From the NCBI GenBank assembly GCA_032622095.1, contig CP136062.1, positions 134,743,282 through 134,807,281 on the forward strand: DNA of 64,000 nt. The letters run 5' to 3'. A program made the position numbers and the translations under genes. Shown here in pieces: positions 23,776 to 36,800 of this stretch. Numbering within the stretch: position 1 is the stretch's first letter; every line of letters starts with the position of its first letter. The stretch is from Siphonodentalium dalli (taxonomy: Eukaryota > Mollusca > Scaphopoda > Gadilida > Siphonodentaliidae). The notes under the pieces are model-generated. The model searched no databases, was not told the origin of the DNA, and saw nothing but the letters and a program-made list of their open reading frames with translations.

Positions 23776-24135
23776 TCACAATCATTCTGACCAAGCTAGC
23801 GATGTGAATATCGGGAACGAGTGGTACGATATTCCCATTGATTTTCATTATTTGGCGATCAAAATATAATCTGGCGCCATTGGCACTGATAAAATCTCTT
23901 CCGATTAATAAAGATCGATGCATATTAGAACAAACGTAGAATTTATGTGATACTTTTAATTTATTAATGTATGTGGAAATTCAATATTATGTCACCATTT
24001 ATGGTCAAGGCATCGCCACTTGCAGACGTTGCATTAAACTGGGTTTCTTGTATTTGCGGCTTGTATTTTAAATTGTTATAAAATTTTAACGAACACAAAC
24101 TAATGTCCGCACCACTGTCCAACATGAACACTCGT
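23740..24135 (-). mobile_element. Ty3/gypsy protease segment
   Basis: Minus strand. The aspartic protease active site LDSGADIS is encoded near 24118-24095. It continues as NATSASGDALTINGD and, after one frameshift near 23970, as the protease tail (SLLIGRDFISANGARLYFDR, then NIVPLVPDIHIASLVRM). This is the part expected immediately before the linker found at 13390, in the same orientation, so it is the other half of the split gypsy element. LINE-A sequence takes over at about 23775. Confidence 0.82.
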
Positions 24136-26190
24136 TGCTGTATTTCCTCGTTCTACGTCTCCTACATAGTCGTCGTCTCACCGCTGCCATCGACATAGCT
24201 CCTGCAGATGGTTACCTACATGACACATATGCTGCCGGATCGTTTCACAGTATATCGCTGATGTTGATGTTACTACATTTGATCGTAACGATCTCTGATG
24301 CTGTTTTTGACAATATTTCTCTTCAACAAACATTTACTCCACTCGTCATACAGTTCAATAATTATGTACGCTGACTTGCTGTGTATGCTCCCCTCGATGG
24401 ACGCCGATACCTTGTCAGGTGGATCGTATATCGTTACTGCATACTCTCACACCGCAGTGACCGCACGGACACTCACATTTATCTTCCTTGATTGCTGCTG
24501 TCGATATTAACTTACTTCATGTGTGATACTCTAGTTCGCACACTCTGATGTTACATGCTGTTTTCATTACCCGACCATGGATATACTCGTTTGACGATTC
24601 TACATTGGACATTTATCTCACGTTCTATTCGCCTGCCGGACTTGTCTTCATCCTCAGCCTCTTGGATAATTAACTGTTCGCTGACAAACCAGTGCCCCAG
24701 TGACATACTGTTTACCAGACTCGCCATGGATAAATAACTCTATTTTCGTTTGATGTTGATTGTTTGTGCATAGATATCCATGTGTTGATTTTTCAGGTTC
24801 GCGTTCGCGATTATAGATCCTAGATCCAACTATCTTCTGTACACTCGGATTTAATCAAATTTTAGTTCCCAATACTTGGAAACTTTGAGTGAGTGGAATC
24901 TGTCCGATAGTACATAAGATAGTAGTTATTGTTATATGTGTTCCCGGGTCTAGGATACACTTCTTTCCCCAGTGATTGTATTGACAGGGTTAATTGTATA
25001 GCGGTCAGCACTATGTACGGGAAAGATGTATAATATACGATGAATGCGAGCGTACACACACACAATTAACAAGATCATATACCTAATTGGTTATGACGGG
25101 TAGCAACCATTGTATAAGTGATGGAGGATTAAACCAGTATCATTCTATAGTAAACAATAGTATGATACACGTCACAGATAAGGGTATCATGGTATCTCAG
25201 ACCTTATATGGACACATGATACCAACGATACTAGAAACTAACTACCCGTTCTTGAGAGGAACCTTCCTACCAGCAACACCTCTTCGTAACCCGTTTACAT
25301 AGTGCTTATCGACAAAGACTTATACAAAAATATAAAGTTATCAAAACTCTTCTGGACCCCTGATTTGTTCTTGTACACGGCCAAACTACCATTCTCCACT
25401 ATCTACGAGACAGATCATTTTGTTCTTTAAACTTCATAGAGGTGAAATAATGTGTAGACTTGAATTGTATTCATACGCACACATCTTCTTATGTATAATT
25501 GGTGTACCTGGCGTGTATAGTGTATGCCCCATCTCGCGCGGACCCCTGGCGTTTTTTGCGAAAATTCATAGCGAATTCGACGGCAGTGTATTGGTTAATA
25601 TATTCACTTCCGCTACAGCTATTATCGACTTGTTCGATCGCCCATTGTTGCAGATGGGTATTCGCTGCATGATATGATGTCAATGTACCTTTCCACAGCT
25701 GTCAATCAAATAATTACTAGCGGGTATTTCCGACCAATCAGCGACGTGACTGAACCGGCCAATGGCTGCATTGAAACATTCTGCTGCCATCTTTCTTCAC
25801 CCTAATTTTGATATTAATGCATACATTCAGTGTTAAATTGGCAATATTCAAAAAACTTTTTTGTTGTCAAATCATAACATAGTGAGATTTATATTTGCGC
25901 CATGATGTTATAAATTAATCTGTGATTATAACAATGTTTTTATTAGCATGACACTCGTCATAATTTTCACATTTAATGGCAAAACGAATGTGTGTTCTCT
26001 GGTTTACATATATTAAAGAGTTCAGAGATCTGTTTGTCTGTTCTGGTCTGTTCGCGATTTTTCTTCCAGAGCTCTTGACTGATTTCAACTAAATTTGGTA
26101 TGGTGCCTCGGTGTACCCCGGCAGATGTTATAACGGCTTTATTTTTTAACATAAAATTTTTAAACAAATTAAATTTTTCAAAATGTTTTT
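24136..26190. other. Possible gypsy gag remnant, otherwise gene-free
   Basis: By position the minus strand should hold gypsy gag. Near 24250-24190 a frame with HMCHVGNHLQELC loosely resembles a retroviral zinc knuckle, but no frame stays open. The remaining ORFs here (for example 25087-25302 and 25420-25677) show no features I recognise. Confidence 0.25.
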
Positions 26191-26520
26191 TTCAAGATGT
26201 TTCAATAAAAAATCTAAAAATCTAATTGAAAATTGAAAAATTAAATTAAAAAAAAATTAAATTAAATGGTTTTTTTTATTTTCAATCTAAAAATCTAATA
26301 AGAAAGTTAAAAACTTAGATTTTTTTTTAAATTTAGTTTAAAATTTCTTTTTAATTATTAAAAACAATTTCAGCTGCAGCAGATCAGAGTTCAATCTAAA
26401 AACTAAATTAATTTCTATATTTAAAAAAAAATCAATTTGTATAAGATCAAAATTTGCACCAATCATATATATGAGACTGTTTCTGCTAGTTGACAAAAGG
26501 GCAAGTGTTGATATGTTCAC
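26191..26520. repeat. AT-rich low-complexity DNA
   Basis: Repeated variants of aatctaaaaatctaat, and ttaaattaaaaaaaaattaa. No gene. Confidence 0.7.
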
Positions 26521-27202
26521 TTCGGAAGTCGATCTCGGGTAACAGACAATATTTATATGGATAAAGTCTTAATACCAGTGGGTGGTACTACCGCTGTGGG
26601 TGTGGCCACTTTGGAAAACTCCATTTCCATGCTCAGGTAGCCAGGGGAGGTGCTGTCGGTGCCTGTTTGGATTTTGCGTACCTGACGGAATCGGCAGCAA
26701 GATAAGGGTTAATAGTGCCGTTTCCGCTCAAGCTATCGACTTGGGGATTGGATATTTAGTATGTATAGGTCTATTCTGCACGATAGTGCATGCTCATCTC
26801 GTTCGAACTCCTGAGGGAGTTGCGGTCAGGTGCGGTCTGCTTAGTAGGACCACAATAATTAGCATGTAAATTCCAATTGCGAGCTGTTTATGAATATTGA
26901 ATAGATCATGGTGCGAAATTGTCTTCAGTGAGGGTTACCTCAACCTAAATTGCAGTATGTTACTAACTACGGTCTCCAGCCAATATACATATAACGACAC
27001 TATAATATAGCATTTGCGGTTAGAACAATTTCCGTTTCAGGATAAAACCATTTCTATTGAATGTAATACATTCTCACCCGAACAATATAGTCACTTCCTA
27101 GACTATAGGGAGGCTATATATATGGTGTTGTGTGAGGCTCATCGAGATTAATATCCGGTCTCATTCACGAACATATATCCCACTCGGCAATATATAACTT
27201 TA
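26521..27202. other. Gene-free stretch
   Basis: Contains a 95-codon ORF (26582-26869) with no recognisable features. No other signal was seen. Confidence 0.35.
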
Positions 27203-28500
27203 GTGGTATAAATTTAGTATTCAGAAACTCTACGTGTGTATTTTGTTTATATACCATGATCTCACAGATAAGAATAATATTAGAAAGTTAGAACTTAAAA
27301 CGTCGAAGAAATTTGCCTTCAATCCTCCGCAGACCCCGCCGCAACGCAGTACATTGGTACTGTTGCCTGACGAAGGGATATTTGTTTATTAACGTGTCAA
27401 CTTGGAACTATATTTTCCAAAGGTGTAACTTAACGCGGCAATTTGATACGAGAGTTTATAGTCGCTGCTGTAGGTATATCACTTTGCCGTTCAAAACATA
27501 TGGGAAATGCTGTTTTTTTTTTGTTGGAAGATGGGTTGGGGTGGCTATCCCCGGGATTGTCGGAAGGACCGATTGGTCCTCCCCTTAACCCCTCATGGGA
27601 AATGTTTATATGTACAACGTGCCTTTATACCAACAATGGCGATTAACAACTGTTTTCACAATGACCGTTAATAAGATATAGTATAGAGTATAATGAACTA
27701 TACAAGGCAAGTTAATTATGATGTTGGTGGGTAATGATGATTTATCTATTATGTTGGTGGGGCAAAATGATGCTGTTAAGAAAACGTACCGTTATTATTT
27801 AATCCGAAAGATGCGAAGAAAAGCCATTTCAGTATAACACATATACCGAAATTGCCTATGCTATTGTGTGTGTACAACTCCAATTTTGAAAATTTAAGTT
27901 TTACACCATACTGAATGAGACTATGAATCTTCATACTGTAGGTATAAATTTATACTGTGGGTGTAAATGTTTTATACAATGATTAACGGTATTAACGGTC
28001 ATTGTGAGAAAAAAAAACAGTTGTTAATCGCAACTGTTGGTATAGAGGCACGTTGCATGTATAAATATTTCCCGTACGTTTTGAACGGCAAAGTGATATC
28101 ATACTGTAGGGACTACAGTGCTCGTGACCTCCACACAGTTAGGTTGCTCTGTCTACTGATAGCGATTACATGTTCACGGAAAATATAGTTCCAAGTTGCC
28201 ATGTTAATAAACAAAAACATAGTCATATCTTCCATAATTCTGTGATATTTTGTGACATCTTTGATATGTGACCAAACAATTTTTCTCATACGTTTCAAAA
28301 CTCCCTCACACCTCCCTCAGGTTTCATATCCCTTCGCAGGTAAAGGGACTAATGTACCGAGTTGCCGCGGGGTCCACGGAGGGTGGAAGTGTGGACAAAT
28401 ATCTTCGACCGTTTAAGTTCTAACTTTCTAATATTATTCTTATCGGTAGGAACAAAATACACACGTAGTGTTTCTGAATACCAAATTTACACCACTCGTA
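27203..28500. repeat. Long foldback (inverted) repeat
   Basis: The left arm (about 27203-27676) and right arm (about 27991-28500) are reverse complements over many blocks: taaatttagtattcagaaac, acgtgtgtattttgtt, agaataatattagaaagtta, accccgc.gcaac, gaagggata, ctttgccgttcaaaa, caacaatggcgattaacaac and aatgaccgttaata. The spacer is about 315 bp. A further end-like block (gtgtaaatttggtattcaga) lies at 28562-28581, inverted relative to the end of the right arm. No transposase was recognised. This fits a foldback-type transposon or a non-autonomous DNA element with very long TIRs. Confidence 0.75.
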
Positions 28501-28599
28501 TGATTTATGATCGACCACACCATCTAAAGCTCGTGCGGCCAATCATCAACCCCACTCGAGGTGTAAATTTGGTATTCAGAAACACTATATGGGCGTATT

Positions 28600-30860
28600 C
28601 CATAGCAATTTAAAATTGATGTGTTGTGATATGTATTAAAAGATACCGGTATTTGCATATGCAATCAACGTCGTTTTCGATGCATCTCCGAGCGTATAGA
28701 AGTGTTAGAAGCCGAACAACATACTGTACAAGAAAACCATAGTCAGAAATGGTAACGCCCTCAAAATCATATTATTAGGCATATTGCATATTGCATTGGT
28801 TTGACTCTATCTGATGTGTGGTTCGTTTCTATAGCATTCGCGTTAGGTTCGTTTCTTTGTAGATTAGGCTTTCTCGCAATTCCAACCATTTATTTGTATT
28901 AATCAGATGGCTTTTCATATGATGCAACTTGTCAATTCGCGCCAAAGCAGGTGCTAATTAATTACCATTCATCGCACGTATTCTATAAGCTTTACTTTTA
29001 ATAATTAATTATTTGTCCAACTGTTAATGCCACTGTAGTGATCGGATGTTTTATAATGCAAATCTGTTAATCGAATCCCGTGTCGTTAATTCATACCTGT
29101 GCATGCTTTGCATATAATAATGTGTAAAACTGTGTTATGTTACTTTATGTTCAGGAACTCCCACGTTCAGTCACTTCCACGTATTACAACCGGAGTTCCG
29201 ATTGTTGTGTGGACAGCTTCCAACTATACCGGAATGTCTGTATGTTTCTAATGTAAAAATAAAAGCTAATTCCCCAGAGCACTCAACCTTGATTCAACCC
29301 GAAATCAGCTCTACTAAAATATATATATAAATTATAAAATAAAATATATTGGTTTCATGAATTCACCACCTCAGAATTCCGAAAAAACAACTAATCCTTC
29401 AAATTATTACAACTACGGCTTATTACTGCAGGTTTCTCATTCACCATACCAGAAAGCCTCTAAATGCGGACCAAAATAAAATTGGATTAAATACACCCAC
29501 AATACTCAACACGAGCGTCTCCATTCCAACTGAGACAAACCTCATCAGCAAAGTTAGCTGTTATATTATGCATTGTGTTCCCGCAATAAAATCTTCAAGA
29601 GTGGTCCAGCCATTGTTCATACCTAAATATCGAAAGCAATTAACGCGGTCATAAAAGTTACATACCGCAACAATGAGACATCCGCGACGATACATCCGCG
29701 AAAACCCGAAATGTGTTGTCCTGCTATGATATTCCCATCGTTCCATAGCTCCATTGGCAGGGTCAGATCAGCGTTATTACAATTTCCTAAAATAACTCGC
29801 GTACCGTGAAACCCGAAATGTGTTGTCCTGCCAGATATCACAATCGCCCCATTGACACGGCCAGAATAGCGAAGCAGTAAACGCCCATAATGTGGACGTA
29901 ATAATTTCGTTAAGCGGTATTCATTTGATAAGTGCCATAATTTTGTGAAACATTTTACATACATTAAGAACAGATGGCCACTGAACATTCTATCCAAACC
30001 CAACTCTTGACCAGGTACGTGAATTTAGCACCTATATATATTCGCTGATCTTTAGCCTCAACGCGTAGTCCTGCATGGTGTCATGACCCGCTCCATTTAG
30101 TATATCGGCATTATATCGTGTGAGACAGGATCGATATACACCGGCATATTTTGTCAGAACTCAATTAGTCACATAGATATTGGACAGGGACCCGTGATAT
30201 CCGGTGCAACTGTCGGACAGATCATACGTGGGAGGCCTTGAGGCGAAGTTTCTCTCCCCAGATGTGACAGATGCCCGTCGCGTTAAATCACTTTGTATTT
30301 CTATTCTGATCAACAACCCGGAAATTGAATATGAATAAGCTGGGTTGTGTTAATTTGCTCGGAACAGTCTTGCTCCTTAAGTTAGCGTGCTTAGTTTTAC
30401 AACACGCTTTGCCTGCTGTCTCGGTGCTGGCCGATATCTTGTACTGGGCTATTGACCGTTGAGATTTACAGTTCAGTAAGAGCAAAGCTTCACCGTAATA
30501 ATCAGTCTGAATCAAACGGAATAGTTACGCGTTCGATAGTCTGAAACAATTAGCAGGGAATCCCACTACTTCCAAGAAGCGTCACGTCAGTGTCAGGCAT
30601 TCACAGAATTCCCAGTAAAATTGTGAAGTCAATCTAACGGAAGGAATTACTTCAGCGACTGCGATTCCCGTAAACCCCGACACATAGCTAAACTAGCGGA
30701 ATAAATTTTCTGTCACATGACTAATTGCTCACACGCAGTCTAACGACAGATAACTAAGCAATAAAACTCGTATATAAAGAGTCCAGAATATACCAGTATT
30801 ACATAACTTTTAAGGAGAATATAATTAAATATTTCCAAGATTTTTGCACGTATCTTTTTA
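28600..30860. other. Gene-free stretch
   Basis: No gene recognised. A phrase cccgaaatgtgttgtcctgc is repeated at about 29705 and 29813 (period near 108 bp). Nothing else stands out. Confidence 0.4.
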
Positions 30861-30867
30861 AAACACT

Positions 30868-30945
30868 TTCGCCTTTTCGAACCTTTATAGAACATTGCTA
30901 TGTACAGTACATTCAAGTGGGTGGAATTATATCATATTACGGATT
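30868..30945. repeat. Left copy of a direct repeat flanking LINE-2
   Basis: Contains cgccttttcgaacct and tacagtacattcaagtg. The right copy is at 37373-37450. The copies are diverged but collinear. Confidence 0.65.
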
Positions 30946-30986
30946 ATCCGATGGGAATTTATCACATAGTTAGTTCATAAATCATA

Positions 30987-32279
30987 ATGATGTCAAGGTC
31001 ACACAGAAGAGGCGGCTTCAAGATGTTTGGCAAACTGGTCAGGCTGGCAGATGTGGATGGAAACACCACAGTAGTGACTATTTTGGACGCCCCTGTCCAA
31101 ATGGAAGAATCCACCATTATAACAGCTTTGTCACAATATGGAAGAGTATTGGACGACAGTTTCAAATTGGGTACAGTAGCAGACTCCAAAATTGAAAATG
31201 GAAATAGGTATCTACAGATAGCTGAATGTGAAGATATCCCCCCTAAAATAGAAGTTGGAAAGTTTAAACTCAGGATAATATCGGACAAAACCAAACAAAT
31301 GTGTTATGATTGTGACAATTTCCGTTATCGATGGGAAACTTGTAACCAAGGATTGAACAGAAGAGCGAAGTGCCGAAACTGTCTAAGGGACGACCATTTT
31401 ACATACCAATGTATTAACGATACTGTGTGTCTAAAATGTGGCCTCACTGGACATAAACAATACATGACTGAATGTCAAAAATCTTAAAAAACCAAACTAA
31501 ATCCCAGAAATCAGTATCAGGACCAAAGTAGCCGTGATAGATACGTTGATAAAGGAAGAGATACTGGGGACGAGTACGTGGTGGTCTCAGAGCAGGACTC
31601 CTTCATAAAACCAAGCCAGCAAAGGAAAGAAGACTTAGTGACCCCGAAGAGAAATACCAACGGGAAGACTGAATCCGTGTTAATAGGGGCGAGTAACTGC
31701 TTTGGGCTTCCAGGGATGGACCCCAATATGAAGGTCTTCAACTTTTCAGGAGCTAACATGGAGAAAGTATCTGATCTCATCAAAATGGTCGATGACGCAA
31801 AGTTGGATAGTAGGGAGATAAAATCCGTAGTTGTGCACCTAGGAACAAATGATTTAATTCACCAACACAATGACTACGATATGGTAGTTATGAGCTTTAA
31901 TGATGGCTTGAAGATTATAAAAGAGAAGTTCCCGAACGCAGCTTTAACCTTCTGTACGATACCCCCTAGGAAATGGCGAGGCGATAAAATTAGGGTGTTC
32001 AACGAGGTTGCCTTTCAGCTGAACAGTTTCGTTGAAAAGATGTGCAAACGTGCGAATATGACATTCATAAACACTAGAGATATGTTCTGGAATGATGAAG
32101 GATTTGTCATCAAAACTTTATTTCAACCAGATGACCAGTCTGGCGTGCACCTCAGCCCAGACGGGAAATAAAAATTAGCAGCAGCTATTTCAGACTCCCA
32201 GGCAGCGGAATCGAAAAAGCGCAATCGCAGCACTGGGTCACCGACGCCAGAGAGAAAAAACGCCAAACTTGACAATTGA
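30987..32279 (+). pseudogene. LINE-2 ORF1: zinc knuckles and SGNH esterase
   Basis: One reading frame of about 430 codons broken by two stops, TAA at 31485-31487 and TAA at 32169-32171. Residues 1-100 resemble an RRM-like fold (weak). Cys/His knuckles follow (CYDCDNFRYRWETC, CRNCLRDDHFTYQC, CLKCGLTGHKQYMTEC). After the first stop comes an SGNH hydrolase domain: VLIGASNCFG with the nucleophile Ser in a GAS rather than GDS context, VVVHLGTND with Gly and Asn of the oxyanion hole, and a C-terminal SGVHLSPDG with the catalytic His. The tail is basic (SKKRNR) and ends next to ORF2. Known role: RNA and membrane-linked ORF1 functions of esterase-type LINEs. A frame kept intact apart from two stops suggests recent loss, or read-through. 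Confidence 0.82.
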
Positions 32280-32519
32280 TGTGTGTCCCAATGGGAAACT
32301 GACCACATATCAGAATCAATCAATAGTATTGTTGTTTGTAAACATGTATTTCAGGGACCCTGTTCGTCGCATGTACACGTACAGGAAGATATAGTCAAGT
32401 CACACAAACATTTAAATTATATTTGTAATAAAAACGTGGCCACTACTGACCACCATAATTCTCACGATATTAAGGGTTTGGATACTCACGTTGGTAGCGA
32501 AGAGAATCACTCTAGGTTA

Positions 32520-35500
32520 ATTGATGAAAATTCACTGAAAATTCTATCTCTAAACGTGTGTGGGCTTGAAAAAAGAATGAAATATCAAGAGTTTATGGAC
32601 CATATAAACGAATACGATATCCTATGTTTGTCAGAAACAAAAACATTCATTGAGGATTCAGTAATAATTCCGGGGTTTGATGTGATAGTCACTAAGGGTA
32701 AGGCTATGGGAAATGGAAAACGGTGTGGTGGCATAATCGTTGCCACCAAGAAAAGGCTAATAAGAGACATCATACCATTGAAATCGAAATAGAAAAATAC
32801 GGCTTGGTTTAGAGTAGTCTCCCATGGGTAGTCTCTGCTTGTTGGGGCTGTTTATGTTCCGCCCGCTGGTACCCGATATGCAAATGACGATTGGGCTACC
32901 GAAATTGGTCGCGAGTTAATTCAATTACGCGGAAATGCAGATCAAGTCCTATTGACTGGAGATTTCAATGCCCAAACTAAAGAACTGAGTGATATTCTCC
33001 TTGTCGACCATCGTGATATCCAACACGCAACAAATGTTCCTCAAACATTAATTGACTATATTTGTGATAGACCCACATATGATAATTGCAGTATAGGTAT
33101 GTGATATTCCTGTCAGATGCAGTGAAGATGTAGGGAATGTCAACAGCTATGGGTATAAGCTGATTGATTTAAGTATCAATTGTAAAATACTTATTATGAA
33201 CGGCATGTGCGGAGAGGATAATGCTATCGGTAAACTGACATGTCGAGATCGAAGTCTTATAGATTATGCAATATGTAGCCGAAAGCTATTCCAGGACGTT
33301 CGGTATCCTAGATCACTCACCACTGTTCTCTGATATACACAATGGTATCCACATTGAACTTAATATGTGGAACCGAAAAGATAACCCGGATTTTCCAAAT
33401 AACCATGTTAATCAACAAGAGATGAGGCCAAAACGGTGGAAACCGGAATTTAAAGGCGTATTTGCGCAACAAATTAGTGAGGAATCTGTCGGGGAAACTC
33501 GTTTCGCAACTAGATGGCCTCAAGTATAGTAATAAACCTACACACGCAGAAGTAAACCGAATCTGCAGCGACATAACTGGAGTTTTAGTAGAAGCCGCAA
33601 GCAAGACGTGTGGAACGTTTCAATGTGGTAACCATAAATCTACACGACAGCGAAAAATACACAAATCATGGTTTGACGAAGATTGTAAGAAACAACGCGA
33701 CTGTTTCCATAGAGCAAAATCCGATTATCAACGTGATCGAAATGATAAAAATAAGGATATATTAAGATTAACCGGTATAGATTATCGTAGAATGATGGAT
33801 AATAAAATAAGAAACGAACGTAACTCAAGCATCGCCGACTTACGGAGCTTTCGCTCTGAGGCTGGTGGTGACTTTTGGAAACAATTAGACAAACTCACAA
33901 CTAGCGATAGATCAGCACCGAATAGTAGTAAAGTTGATATAGGTGATTTTTATGAATACTTTAAAGCAATGGATGAAGATACAGACGAAAAAGCAGATCT
34001 TGCAGATCATATAGATGAGTTGTTTTGTGAATTAAATCTGAATGAAATGAACAACAAAATAACAGAGGTAGAAATCCGCACGGCAATTCACAATTTGCGT
34101 AACAATAAAGCTTCAGGACTCGTTCATCTATGCAATGAATATTTCAAATCTTCTGTTGATGTATTGATTGATGTTTATGTAAAAATGTTTAACTTAATAC
34201 TAGATACGGGATTATATCCCACATATTGGGCCACTGGGGTCATAAGACCGATTTACAAAAAGAGCGGGGATGTAAGTAATCCCGATTCATACAGGGGAAT
34301 TACGCTTTTAAGCTGTTTCTCAAAAAAATTCACATCGATACTAAATGTTAGGCTATCAAATTTTTCAGATGAGATGAAGCTAATTAATGACAACCAGACC
34401 GGGTTTCGAAAGAATTATTCGACATCTGATAACATATTTGCTCTTAGTAGTCTTATCAATATATACCTGGCAAGTGGGAGAAAACTGTACTGCACGTTCA
34501 TCGATTTCAGGAAGGCATATGATACGATTTGGCGGGAAGCTCTATTTCTTAAATTGTTGCGAAACGGTATCAACGGGAAGCTTTTTAGGGTAATTAAAAA
34601 CATGTATAGCCAAATAAAAACTTGTGTGAAGAATGAAGTTGATCGATCTGAGTTCTTCAGCAGCAACATAGGTCTTTTCCAGGGGGAGATAATGTCACCT
34701 TTCCTATTTTCACTTTACGTAAATGACTTACAGAGTTAACTAAATGACTGCGCCATAGGTAATCTCAAATTTATTGATGAACTGTTCTATGAAAATTTGA
34801 AATGCTATATATGTCTATTGTGTTTACTTTATGCCGATGGCACTGTACTCGTGACCGACGACGAAGCATGCATGCATAGGGCACTTTCGGCTTTTCAGGA
34901 CTATACTGACGCATGGGGTCTGCAAGTAAACACTAATAAAACGAAGGTAGTAATTTTCTGTAAGAAACAACCAAAAAGAGTACCAATATTCAAGATTAAC
35001 GATTCCGAATTGAAGATTGTTAAAGAATTCGTGTATCTGGGTGTAGAATTTTTCTATAATGGTAGGTTCTGTAGATCGATCAAGAGAACTTGTAAATTGG
35101 CAACGAAAGCGATTTACGCGCTGTTTAACAAAGTCAGAAACCTGGAGTTGCCAGTCGATGTGATGTTATATTTGTTTGATGTGGGAGCATCTCACTTTGC
35201 CGACGGCTATTGTTTCCGGGGGTACCTGCACGAGGTGGCAATAATCCCTTACTTCAATCATTTGCCGCTTATAGTCTATTCCTCTTATCTTTTGGTGTGT
35301 TAATGGTTTGTCCTCTCTTTTTGTAGTTTTTTAATGATTTGTCAATTTGGGAACGAGGGTTTTGGAACCTTTGGTGCTGATTCAATGTTGATGTCAGGAA
35401 ATAATCTATGTCATGTTTTATTTATTTATTGATACAAAATAATTAATAAAATACATACAAGGAGATAACAAACATATAACAAATACACGAGAATACTTTA

Positions 35501-36451
35501 TCAAACAGCTCAATGGCGAACTAATTTAGCGATTGAATCTACGTATTCTACAACGTCGATCTCGTTTTCCCTGAATATTCTCTTGAAATGTCCAAGAGAC
35601 GCGTTGACCGCCCGATATTTTCTTCTCTGTGGTGAACTCTGCCGCCACCAGTCAGTTGAAGTATCGTCGAAATTTGGTGCCACGAGGATATAAAATCCAT
35701 TGAAAGTGTTCATCTTAAGTTTTGTAAAATGGTACTAGGTATGAAAACCAAATTATATGGTATATGTTGAACTCGGACGACACCCATTGTCGATCGAAGT
35801 TAAATGTAGAGCAATATCCTATTGGTCAAAATTGCTCTCAAATGAAGGATCCGAAATCACGAAAAATGTATACAAACTGACCAAAGTTATCCACGAGCGC
35901 GACCCAATGTTCGATACAAAATTAAGATGGATGGTGTTCATACAGAAAACTATAAACGGGGCAGGCCTCAATTATATGTGGGAAGAACAAACATAGTTGT
36001 CTAGAGCGAAAATACAATTGCTGAAACGAATTTTGACAGATCAGTTTATACAAGAATGGGGCACAAGTGTAGCATCCACATCGAGGGGCCATCTCTATAT
36101 ATAGAGCTATAACCCCGTCCCCCCAAAATGAGAAAATACCTAACAGATTTGCCAAGCCACTTATCTGAATATGTTATGAAGATTAGGACATCGAATCATA
36201 GGCTTGCCATTGAGAGTGGGCGGTGGAAGAAAACGAACAAAGAAGAGAGATTGTGTACCTTGTGTAAGAATGGAATAGGGGACGAATATCACCTGATGAT
36301 AACTTACATATGTTTCTCAGAAATTAGACAAAAGTATATACCCGAATATTACTGGAAATACCCAAACGTGTATAAATTTCACAAACTTCTCTACGTTGAG
36401 CATATAGCCGTATTGAAAAATGTGGCTATATATTTGAATACATATATATGA
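32520..36451 (+). pseudogene. LINE-2 ORF2: endonuclease and reverse transcriptase, broken
   Basis: The endonuclease starts with SLKILSLNVCGL, then INEYDILCLSETKT, GGIIVATKKR, a stop near 32790, AVYVPPAGTRYAND and LLTGDFNAQTK, and ends with LIDYAICS and PLFSDIHNGI across frameshifts. 33462-34739 holds the linker (KSWFDEDCKKQRDCFHRAK) and RT front (RPIYKKSGDVSNPDSYRGIT, NQTGFRKNYSTSDNIFALS, CTFIDFRKAYDTIW). A stop at about 34737 follows, then YADG at about 34830 in place of YADD, then the thumb. After an insertion at about 35196-35705 the C-terminal part resumes (YVELGRHPLSIEVKC), with Cys/His residues LCTLCKNGIGDEYH near 36257. The motif C change alone should abolish polymerase activity. Confidence 0.85.
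35196..35705. mobile_element. Unidentified insertion in LINE-2
   Basis: LINE-2 protein similarity stops after MLYLFDV (about 35195) and resumes at LKFCKMVLG (about 35707). The sequence between has a tttatttatttattg run near 35425, which could be the tail of a minus-strand retroelement. It also has a minus-strand 67-codon ORF (35510-35713: NASLGHFKRIFRENEIDVV, then VEYVDSIAKLV) that I do not recognise. Confidence 0.5.
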
Positions 36452-36800
36452 GAGAATACAGCACGAAGACTTAATCTGCGTGCGACTGGGTATTTGGGCA
36501 TCACTTTCACCACGTCCTAATTGTCTCACACAGGGGATACATTTATCTAGCCCCTGCTTTCTCGATGTGGGTGTGCACTGTTCACGTTGCCCTTTATGCA
36601 AAACAATAGCCATATAGTACCAATACATGTTTGGTTCACATCAAAGGACATGGTTGCATATAGAGTTGTCGGTCCAATGGCCTGTGTCTGTCTCCCATTG
36701 TAGGCATCCTAATCCACATTTGTATATATGTATATATGTTTTTGCATGTAATATGTTAAATCATGTCTAGCAATAAAGCATACCACATATATAAAATATT

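Larger units (their letters stand above)
30960..36800 (+). mobile_element. LINE-2: near full-length esterase-type LINE, mutated
   Basis: A plus-strand two-ORF non-LTR retrotransposon. ORF1 is at 30987-32279 and ORF2 from about 32520 to 36451. The 3' end is near a caataaagc signal at 36770. Premature stops, frameshifts, a changed RT motif and an inserted segment (about 35196-35705) show it is dead. Coding order, the C-terminal zinc region and RT style match LINE-A. Confidence 0.88.

Noticed and set aside
24862-25065. Minus-strand ORF with GKEVYPRPGN resembling a LINE 2A-like start
   Set aside because: NPGP is not present and no endonuclease follows.
26582-26869. 95-codon Cys-rich ORF
   Set aside because: Composition and lack of any motif suggest chance.
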